A stretch of DNA of 64,000 bases from an uncultured Faecalibacterium sp. (GTDB lineage: Bacteria; Bacillota; Clostridia; Oscillospirales; Ruminococcaceae), in NCBI GenBank assembly GCA_934561115.1, contig CAKTFS010000002.1:62001-126000 (forward strand), written 5' to 3'. Shown in pieces: positions 58,215 through 64,000 of this stretch (position 1 is its first letter; every line of letters starts with the position of its first letter). The translations under genes were made by a program, and so were the position numbers. The notes beneath the pieces are model-generated. The model was given only the letters and a program-made list of their open reading frames with translations. It made no database searches and was not told the origin of the DNA.

Positions 58215-59051
58215 ATGAAATCCGTAGCACAAACTGTGATCGAGGCCGACCGCTTTTATACCATTGCCGCCCACACCGGCAATGTCATTCAGGCAGTGGA
58301 GGGCAGCAAGGACGGCGGCACCGTCCGTCTGGGCAAGTATGACCACAAGCCCGAGCAGGAGTGGAGCTTTGTCCGCGAGGGCGATGGCGTGTACCGCATC
58401 CGCAACCGCGCCTCCGGCAAGCTGCTGGATCTGACCATGACCGGCACCGCCAACGGCACCTGGCTGCATCTGTGGGAGGACGTGGGCGGTACGTCCCAGA
58501 TGTGGAAGGTAGAGCACACCCCGGAGGGCACTGTGCGTCTGCGCTCCTCTTGGGCAGGCGGCAAGTGCGTGGACACCGTGGGCCTGGGTGCCGAGGTGGG
58601 CGCTGTGCTGCAGATCTGGCAGGAAGTGCCCGGCGGTGGCGACCAGCTGTGGGTCATCTCTGAGGTAAAGGACCGTGTAAAGCGTGCCGCCAAGGTTGAA
58701 CAGGCAGCACCCGCTGCCGAGACTGTGGCCGCACCGGCCAAGGAAGCTGCTCCCGCCAAGAAGCCCGCCGCCCGCAAGCCCCGCACCACCAAGAAGGCAG
58801 AGGAAAAGCCCGCTGCAAAGGCCGCAGAGCCGGTCAAGGCAGAAAAGCCCTCCGCGAAGAAGGCCGCTAAGGCAAAGGCAGAGCCTGCCGCAGAGGTGAA
58901 GGCTGCTCCTGCTGTGGAGACTAAGACTGAGACTGCCGCAAAGGCTGAACCGGCTGCCAAGGCTGCGCCCGCAGCGGAAACTAAGACTGCCCCCGCCGCC
59001 GCAAAGCCCAAGGCAAAGCGTGCACCCTGCAAAAAGACCGTAAAGAAGTAA
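58215..59051 (+). CDS. Ricin-type beta-trefoil lectin protein with Lys/Ala/Pro-rich histone-H1-like tail
   Basis: A 278-residue protein. Residues 5-150 form a ricin-B (QxW)3 beta-trefoil with one QxW-type motif in each repeat: EQEWSF, SQMWKV and DQLWVI. From about 155 to the end the sequence is almost only Ala, Lys, Pro, Glu and Thr (AAPAKKPAARKPRTTKKAEE type repeats), ending CKKTVKK. No signal peptide or membrane helix is visible, so it appears cytoplasmic. The tail is like histone H1 or AlgP and should bind DNA or other polyanions. RBS GGGAGGG is 7 nt upstream. A terminator follows. Confidence 0.85.
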   Translation: MKSVAQTVIEADRFYTIAAHTGNVIQAVEGSKDGGTVRLGKYDHKPEQEWSFVREGDGVYRIRNRASGKLLDLTMTGTANGTWLHLWEDVGGTSQMWKVEHTPEGTVRLRSSWAGGKCVDTVGLGAEVGAVLQIWQEVPGGGDQLWVISEVKDRVKRAAKVEQAAPAAETVAAPAKEAAPAKKPAARKPRTTKKAEEKPAAKAAEPVKAEKPSAKKAAKAKAEPAAEVKAAPAVETKTETAAKAEPAAKAAPAAETKTAPAAAKPKAKRAPCKKTVKK

Positions 59052-59064
59052 GAAATCATAAATA

Positions 59065-59106
59065 GCAAAAAAATCGGACAGACCGCAGTCTGTCCGATTT
59101 TTTGCG
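59065..59106. terminator. Bidirectional terminator with a family A-type cap
   Basis: GCAAAAAAATCGGACAGAC, loop CGCA, GTCTGTCCGATTTTTTGC between convergent genes. The stem (16 bp plus one bulged A) and loop match family A hairpins, but the conserved flanks are absent. Confidence 0.85.
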
Positions 59107-59120
59107 TTTATATAAGCTTT

Positions 59121-60011
59121 TTATGCAGCAGGGGAGGCGGCATCATCGCTCTGGGCGGCGGTCTGCACGAACTGTACGATGCTCTCGATAGTCTTGCGCA
59201 GCTGCACAAGGCTTTCCACGTCAGAGTCCTGCATCCGGGAGGTGGGTGCGGTCACCACGGTCTGGGCGGCAGTTACCGTGCCGGTCAGCTCCGCATGGAT
59301 GTGGTGGGCGGGCACATCCAGCAGGATATGTACCTTGGGGGACAGGGTCTTGAGCAGACCCTGCTTTTCGATGCCCAGGATCAGCTGCGGCGCATCCTCA
59401 CCGGCGGCAAGGTTCGGCAGCTGGAGGTAAAAATAGCCTTCTTTCGCGTTGGCGGGCTGCACGGTTTTAAGCTGCTTGAGATCCAGCTGGAAGTCGTTCA
59501 CCTGCTGCAAGCCGGTGGCGGCGGGGTCTACCCCCAGCAGGGTGGCCAGCTGATCTTGGGAGATGTAGCTGCCCAGCGACCAGCCCGGCAGCAGCAGGCT
59601 TGCCAGCGGATACTCGGCCACGACCGTGCTGCGCAGCTTGTTGTACAGCTGTCCGGCATCGTACAGGGTCTCTTCCTCGCTGATGTACATCCGGGTCAGA
59701 GGGGCATCGTTGACAGTGCTGGTGCCTGTCGGGTACAGCGCCAATTGCAACGCCCGGGGGGTGTACTGGCCGGTCAGGCTGCCGGTGGTGCCGCCGAACT
59801 TGTCCAGCAGGGCGTAAAGGGCAGGGGGCTCGGCCTCGGTGGAGGTGATGGTGTAGTCCAGCGCAAAGCTGGCACCGCCTTGGAATGCCTTGATCTTGCG
59901 GCTGACCAAGCTGTACAGCACCGCCGCAGCCACCGCACACACCAGAACCAGACACAGCAGAACGATCAGTGCCGCACGCAGGCCGGTGCGCTTTTTGTGG
60001 GAAGATGCCAT
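59121..60011 (-). CDS. Membrane-anchored protein of unknown function
   Basis: A 296-residue protein: a basic start (ASSHKKRTGLR), one membrane helix (about 11-34, AALIVLLCLVLVCAVAAAVL), and an extracellular part with no recognised domain. The latter has beta-strand-like segments (FALDYTITSTEAEPPALYAL, GYFYLQLPNLAAGEDAPQLI) and a helical, Asp/Ala-rich end. The SD AAGGAGAGG precedes the ATG at 60011. It is alone between a terminator and tRNA-Ser. Confidence 0.75.
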   Translation of the reverse strand: MASSHKKRTGLRAALIVLLCLVLVCAVAAAVLYSLVSRKIKAFQGGASFALDYTITSTEAEPPALYALLDKFGGTTGSLTGQYTPRALQLALYPTGTSTVNDAPLTRMYISEEETLYDAGQLYNKLRSTVVAEYPLASLLLPGWSLGSYISQDQLATLLGVDPAATGLQQVNDFQLDLKQLKTVQPANAKEGYFYLQLPNLAAGEDAPQLILGIEKQGLLKTLSPKVHILLDVPAHHIHAELTGTVTAAQTVVTAPTSRMQDSDVESLVQLRKTIESIVQFVQTAAQSDDAASPAA

Positions 60012-60100
60012 GGAAAAACCTCTCCTTCCGGTAAAACGTATTTGTTTCAGCATAACGGAACTGCCCGCAAATGTCAAGCGGCGCAAACTGCGGACAAAAC

Positions 60101-60132
60101 AAAAAACCTGAAACATTTCTGTTTCAGGTTTC
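60101..60132 (-). terminator. Terminator of tRNA-Ser
   Basis: Minus strand: AAACCTGAAACAGAAATGTTTCAGGTTTTTTGT. Confidence 0.8.
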
Positions 60133-60224
60133 TGGCGGAAAGATGGGGATTCGAACCCCAGAACGCTTTTGACACGTTACACGATTTCCAGTCGTGCGCC
60201 TTAGACCAACTCAGCCATCTTTCC
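60133..60224 (-). tRNA. tRNA-Ser (anticodon GGA)
   Basis: Reverse complement starts GGAAAGATGGCTGAGTTGG. Acceptor GGAAAGA/TCTTTCC, anticodon stem CACGA/TCGTG with loop CTGGAAA (GGA, reads TCC/TCT), a long class II variable arm (ACGTGTCAAAAGCGT region), T-loop TTCGAAT. Discriminator G, encoded CCA (60135-60133). Confidence 0.95.
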
Positions 60225-60389
60225 ACATCTTTTGTTCTGCCTTTGGGCGGGTGCCCTTGGCGCTCCACTATAATACCTGAAAGCAGGCTTTTTGTCAAGG
60301 ATTTTTTTGAAAAAAATCGGACTTTTTTGAAAATGACGAAAAAACGTGAAAAGACGTTCTAGCACATGGACGGAAAGCACAAAAAGCCC

Positions 60390-60418
60390 TTGACGTACCT
60401 TTAAAATAGGTCTATATT
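60390..60418 (+). promoter_or_regulatory. Promoter for the hydroxyacid oxidase gene
   Basis: TTGACG (60390-60395), 17 bp, TATATT (60413-60418), 67 bp before the start. Confidence 0.8.
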
Positions 60419-60484
60419 GAGGGCAAAGAGCGCTGTGGCGGGTCATTTTGTGCCGCAGTGGGTAGATATAAGGAGGATGCTTTT

Positions 60485-61504
60485 ATGACTTATCCTGAAG
60501 TGCTTGCCAATGCCCGTGCCTGCATTGGTCAATACTGCAAGGCCTGCCCGGTGTGCAACGGCGTGGCCTGCAAAAACCAGATCCCCGGCCCGGGTGCCAA
60601 GGGCGTGGGCGATACTGCTATCCGCAATTATAATAAGTGGGCCGATATCCGGGTGAACATGGATACCCTGTGCCCCGGCGGTACACCGGACACCACACTG
60701 GAACTGTTCGGCAAAAGCTTCCGCTACCCCTTCTTTGCCGGCCCCGTGGGCGCAGTGAACCTGCACTACTCCGATACCTATACCGATATGACCTATAACG
60801 ATGTGCTGGTGCGCGCCTGTGCCGAAAACGGCATTGCGGCCTTTACCGGCGACGGCACCAACCCCACCGTGATGGAAATGGCTACCCGCGCCATCGGCGC
60901 TGCGGGCGGCTGCGGCGTGCCCACCATCAAGCCGTGGAACATCGACACCATCCGGGAAAAGATGGCACAGGCCAAGGCCAGCGGCTGCTTTGCCGTGGCC
61001 ATGGATGTGGATGCAGCGGGTCTGCCCTTCCTGAAGAACATGACCCCGCCCGCCGGCAGCAAGAGCGTGGAGGAGCTGGCCGAGATCGTGCAGCTGGCAG
61101 AGCGTCCCTTCATCGTCAAGGGTGTGATGACCGTCAAGGGCGCACTGAAGGCAAAGCAGGCCGGTGCCGCTGCCATCGTGGTGTCCAACCACGGCGGCCG
61201 CGTGCTGGACCAGTGCCCCGCCACCGCCGAGGTGCTGCCGGAGATCGCCGCATCCCTCAAGGGCACCGGCGTGAAGGTGCTGGTGGACGGCGGCATCCGC
61301 ACCGGCGTGGATGTGTTCAAGGCGCTGGCACTGGGCGCAGATGGCGTTTTGATCTGCCGCCCCTTCGTGACCGCTGTCTACGGCGGCGGCGCAGAGGGCG
61401 TGAAGTGCTACATCGATAAGCTGGCCGGGGAGCTGGCCGACACCATGCAGATGTGCGGTGCCCATACGCTGGCCGAGATCACCCCGGATATGGTGCGGGT
61501 CTGA
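60485..61504 (+). CDS. FMN-dependent alpha-hydroxyacid oxidase/dehydrogenase-like protein
   Basis: A 339-residue TIM-barrel flavoprotein of the glycolate oxidase/lactate dehydrogenase family. C-terminal FMN and catalytic motifs: PFIVKGVMTVKGALKAKQAG, VVSNHGGRVLDQCPATAEVL (active-site His and Arg in SNHGGR), VLVDGGIRTGVDVFKALALG. The N-terminus has four close cysteines, CKACPVCNGVACKNQIPG, not found in classical members and possibly binding a metal or iron-sulfur cluster. Clostridial homologues share this. Substrate is probably a 2-hydroxyacid such as lactate, but this is not proven. RBS AAGGAGG. Confidence 0.88.
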   Translation: MTYPEVLANARACIGQYCKACPVCNGVACKNQIPGPGAKGVGDTAIRNYNKWADIRVNMDTLCPGGTPDTTLELFGKSFRYPFFAGPVGAVNLHYSDTYTDMTYNDVLVRACAENGIAAFTGDGTNPTVMEMATRAIGAAGGCGVPTIKPWNIDTIREKMAQAKASGCFAVAMDVDAAGLPFLKNMTPPAGSKSVEELAEIVQLAERPFIVKGVMTVKGALKAKQAGAAAIVVSNHGGRVLDQCPATAEVLPEIAASLKGTGVKVLVDGGIRTGVDVFKALALGADGVLICRPFVTAVYGGGAEGVKCYIDKLAGELADTMQMCGAHTLAEITPDMVRV

Positions 61505-61519
61505 GCTTTTTGCGGAGAA

Positions 61520-61635
61520 AACGATTTTAAATGGCCTCCGCTTTGCTCTGGCCATATTCAGCGGAAAAAAGCTTATTTATAGAACAATGCCGGGCAGACT
61601 GCGGTCTGCCCGGCATTGTATTTTCACGAGAGGGG
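61520..61635. repeat. Structured repeat, family A, copy 7
   Basis: AACGATTTTAAATGGCC module (61531-61555, ATGGCC/GGCCAT), TTCAGCGGAAAAAAGC, hairpin 61584-61619 (perfect 16-bp stem ACAATGCCGGGCAGAC, loop TGCG), ATTTTCACGAGAGGGGTCG. Between the convergent oxidase and RluA genes. This copy is the cleanest single unit. Confidence 0.88.
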
Positions 61636-61669
61636 TCGTAGTGGAGAGCGGCAGCTGCTGGAAATCGTC

Positions 61670-62620
61670 TTACTTCAAAGTGCCGTCCAGCACCTGCTGG
61701 TAATACCACGGTTTCGGGGCGTGGAAGGTCTTGCCGCTGAGGAAGGCAAAGTCCGGCTGGGTGAAGCGGGGCATGGTCAGCTCCCATGCGCACAGTGCCT
61801 GATACTTCAGCTTCAGCTCCCGGTTGGCGCTGTTGTTGCCGTACTTGCTGTCGCCAAGGATGGGGCAGCCGATGCTGGCCATGTGGGCGCGGATCTGGTG
61901 AGTGCGGCCGGTGATCAGCTGCACCTTCAGCAGGGCAAGACGGCCGGAGACGGCGATGGTCTCGTACCGGGTCTCCACCTCCTTGGCGCCGGGCTGCTTG
62001 TCCTCCACGATCTTCACGATGCCGCGGTCGGCGTCCTTCAGCAGGTAGCCGCCCAGGGTGCCGTCCGGCGGCACAGGGCGGCCAAAGGTGACGCAGAGGT
62101 AGGTCTTTTGCACCTCGCGGTTCTTGATGGCAGAAAGGAACAGCTCCTCGGCCTCCGGGGTCTTGGCAATGATCACAAGGCCGCTGGTGCCGGTGTCCAG
62201 CCGATGGCACAGGGCGGGGGTGTACAGGTCGTTCTCCTTGTACTCGCCCTGCTTGTTCAGGTACAGCAGCGCGCGGTTCAGCAGAGTGTCGTCCTCCGGG
62301 CCGTCCACCGCAACACCGGCGGGCTTATTCACGATCAGGATCTGCGGGCAGTCGTACACCACCTGTGCCGGGGTGCGGGCGTTCTTCCACGCGGGGCCTT
62401 CCACCCGGCGGTCGGCGTCCAGCACGTCGTCCAGAATGAACAGCTTGATCTCATCGCCCGCCATCACGCGGGTGGAAAGCGGCTGCTTTTTGCCGTTCAG
62501 CTTGATCTTGTTTTCCCGCAGCGCCTTATTCAGGCGTCCGGGGGTCAGGGCGGGGTACTGCTGGGTCAGATAATTGTCCAGCCGGGTAGGGGCAAGACAC
62601 TTTACTTTTAAAATTTTCAC
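61670..62620 (-). CDS. RluA-family 23S rRNA/tRNA pseudouridine synthase
   Basis: A 316-residue enzyme. The N-terminal S4 RNA-binding domain (TRLDNYLTQQYPALTPGRLN, residues 12-31) is followed by the catalytic domain with CHRLDTGTSGLVIIAK, in which the Asp of HRLDTGTSG is the catalytic nucleophile. LKVQLITGRTHQIRAHMASIGCPILGD is the RluA motif III. The target site (RluC/RluD type) is not decidable from sequence. The SD is weak: AGAGAGGAATTTCCC. Confidence 0.92.
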   Translation of the reverse strand: MKILKVKCLAPTRLDNYLTQQYPALTPGRLNKALRENKIKLNGKKQPLSTRVMAGDEIKLFILDDVLDADRRVEGPAWKNARTPAQVVYDCPQILIVNKPAGVAVDGPEDDTLLNRALLYLNKQGEYKENDLYTPALCHRLDTGTSGLVIIAKTPEAEELFLSAIKNREVQKTYLCVTFGRPVPPDGTLGGYLLKDADRGIVKIVEDKQPGAKEVETRYETIAVSGRLALLKVQLITGRTHQIRAHMASIGCPILGDSKYGNNSANRELKLKYQALCAWELTMPRFTQPDFAFLSGKTFHAPKPWYYQQVLDGTLK

Positions 62621-62724
62621 GGGAAATTCCTCTCTATCTTAAAATCAGTCGCAATAGAATGGGTCTTTGATTCGTTTTTATTGTAGCGGAATAAATCTAC
62701 CGCGTCAAGAAAGAAGGTATTTTT

Positions 62725-63441
62725 ATGAACCTGAAATATAAGATTCTGGCTGTTCTGGCTGCGGGCATCGCATTGGCGGCCTGCGGCAGCTCCGGTGCCC
62801 CCTCCAGCACCCCTGCATCCAGTGCGGTACCTGCCTCGTCCCATGTGGCAGAAGAAGGTGTTACGGAACCGGTCAATCTGCTGACCTGGACACTGGACGA
62901 TTTGGACGACCCGGATACGGTAACGTTTATCTCGGCATCCATCACCTCCGGTGTGCAGGACGGCAAATTGACTGCAAAGGTGTTCAGTTACGACCGTTAT
63001 AAAAAAGAAGATGTTGAAAACCTTGCCGTTGGCGACAAAATCACCTTCCACGAAGAGGGCGCGGCATGGAATCAGGTCGTGAACGCTGAGGTGACAAGCG
63101 TTGAACGGAATGACCAGTACCATCTTGTAAGCATCAACGGCGGTATGGAGCAGCCCGGCGGGCTGGACTTGAAGCTGGAGGATGACGACACCTACCGGAC
63201 GATGACCTTTGACGATTACCCACTCTATTACGAGATGGGAGAAAAGACGATGCCGCTGGCAGAGAATGCAGTGCTGAAGGACGGCTCTGCCGACCCGCAG
63301 GCCGAAGCCGTGGAGACTACGGGCGCGGATGCAGTGGCAGCAGCAATCAATGCGGACCCCGACAACTGGACTACCTATAATACCACGCTGGTGGTGCAGG
63401 GCGGCAAGGTGCTGGAGGTGCGCCGCATCTGGGTACCGTAA
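62725..63441 (+). CDS. Lipoprotein of unknown function
   Basis: A 238-residue lipoprotein: signal MNLKYKILAVLAAGIALAAC with lipobox LAAC, then a Ser/Pro/Ala linker. The mature domain is acidic and beta-rich (DPDTVTFISASITSGVQDGK, LEVRRIWVP at the end) with no recognised family. SD AGAAAGAAGG upstream. It stands alone, divergent from the RluA-family gene and followed by the T-box leader of alaS. Confidence 0.8.
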   Translation: MNLKYKILAVLAAGIALAACGSSGAPSSTPASSAVPASSHVAEEGVTEPVNLLTWTLDDLDDPDTVTFISASITSGVQDGKLTAKVFSYDRYKKEDVENLAVGDKITFHEEGAAWNQVVNAEVTSVERNDQYHLVSINGGMEQPGGLDLKLEDDDTYRTMTFDDYPLYYEMGEKTMPLAENAVLKDGSADPQAEAVETTGADAVAAAINADPDNWTTYNTTLVVQGGKVLEVRRIWVP

Positions 63442-63457
63442 ATTTTGCTCAAAACCG

Positions 63458-63485
63458 TTGACAAACGCTTTGCGTATGCTATAAT
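63458..63485 (+). promoter_or_regulatory. Promoter for the alaS T-box transcript
   Basis: TTGACA (63458-63463), 16 bp, TATAAT (63480-63485). Confidence 0.85.
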
Positions 63486-63491
63486 TTAGCT

Positions 63492-63790
63492 GTACGCAAA
63501 GGGACATTATGCCTGCTTTGCGGAATGTAAAATTATGACAGATGGCAATGATGGGGTCAGAAATGCACACACCACCGTCCAGAGAGAGCGCCCACGGCTG
63601 TAAGGTGCTCCGGTCGGGATCATTTCGCGCCACCCCGGAGCTTCCGGTGAATGTAAACCGGACGCTGCGCAGCGTTAATGCGCCGAAAGCGGCAGGGGAC
63701 ACGTTATCCTTTGCAATTTGGGTGGTACCACGGAGTTTGATGCACAAGCAGCCTTCGTCCCTTTTGGGATGAGGGCTGTTTTTTGTTTTT
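63492..63790 (+). promoter_or_regulatory. T-box leader controlling alaS
   Basis: A 300-nt leader between a strong promoter and alaS. It contains CAGAGAGAGCG (63572-63582, the stretch after Stem I), the antiterminator T-box TTGGGTGGTACCACGG (63718-63733), a variant of the consensus AGGGTGGNACCGCG, and a terminator: AGCAGCCTTCGTCCC, TTTT, GGGATGAGGGCTGTT plus TTTT (63747-63790). In the known mechanism uncharged tRNA-Ala stabilises the antiterminator and permits alaS transcription. I could not fix the specifier codon with confidence. Confidence 0.85.
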
Positions 63791-63826
63791 TTTTCACCGT
63801 GCCGCCCCTCTGCCATAACAGCATAA

Positions 63827-64000
<174 letters not shown>

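Noticed and set aside
63542..63772. A 76-codon frame inside the alaS leader
   Set aside because: It overlaps the T-box and terminator structures, which explain the sequence; there is no SD before its ATG.

Overview
This window is about 64 kb of gene-dense, GC-rich chromosome from a Gram-positive anaerobe of the class Clostridia. It is most likely Faecalibacterium (F. prausnitzii or a close relative, Oscillospiraceae/Ruminococcaceae). The best single clue is the leader of queT on the minus strand (37362 to 37261). It closely resembles, from memory, the class III preQ1 riboswitch studied from F. prausnitzii. A short [FeFe] hydrogenase of group B type, a D-2-hydroxyacid (lactate) dehydrogenase, formate-tetrahydrofolate ligase with a ZTP riboswitch, and clostridial gene pairings (efp beside a CD1247-type protein; DUF512-der-plsY; nadD-yqeK-LCP-rsfS-leuS) agree with this. 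I see no phage, plasmid, insertion sequence, transposase or CRISPR array.

Layout. 1-10.9 kb (+): dprA end, topA, trmFO, plsX, rnc, smc, ftsY, rdgB (DNA topology and segregation, tRNA modification, lipid synthesis, protein targeting). 11.3-17.5 kb (+): yhbY, nadD, yqeK, an LCP cell-wall ligase, rsfS, leuS. 17.6-22.5 kb: rpsU, yqeG, an AP-endonuclease-fold protein, efp, a zinc-ribbon protein, a minus-strand orphan and an SGNH hydrolase. 22.8-29.4 kb: fhs (-) with its ZTP riboswitch, then cysteine desulfurase, thiI, cinA and a degenerate membrane-anchored CinA-like paralogue. 29.5-35.6 kb: tRNA-Arg, a TrkH/KtrB potassium transporter, pepT (-), a D-hydroxyacid dehydrogenase, pfkA (-), tRNA-Gln and tRNA-Pro. 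36-44.9 kb is mainly minus strand: HAD phosphatase and queT under preQ1-III control, the pdxK-like/trmL/degV operon, a small secreted protein, the hydrogenase, mtaB and a lipoprotein. 45-52.8 kb (+): D,D-carboxypeptidase, pgi, a P-loop protein, yceD-rpmF, DUF512, der, plsY. 53-60.2 kb: a minus-strand lipoprotein/PstS/PsiE-like cluster, a MATE transporter, a lectin protein with a histone-H1-like tail, a membrane protein and tRNA-Ser. 60.4-64 kb: an FMN hydroxyacid oxidase, an RluA-type pseudouridine synthase, a lipoprotein, and a T-box leader running into alaS, which is cut by the window edge.

Most genes are housekeeping, and many sit behind consensus sigma-A promoters (TTGACA-like, 16-18 bp, TATACT-like). 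The unusual material lies between genes. At least seven intergenic sites carry a structured repeat built around a hairpin with a stem of about 14-16 bp. The stem sequence changes from copy to copy, but the cap is always C-TGCG-G (or its complement), and a second stem nearby also covaries. Most copies lie between convergent genes. Two other repeat families occupy further gaps. Next to these, the degenerate CinA paralogue, the lectin/H1-like protein and an inverted tRNA-Pro T-arm with a 46-bp duplication are the observations most worth following up.
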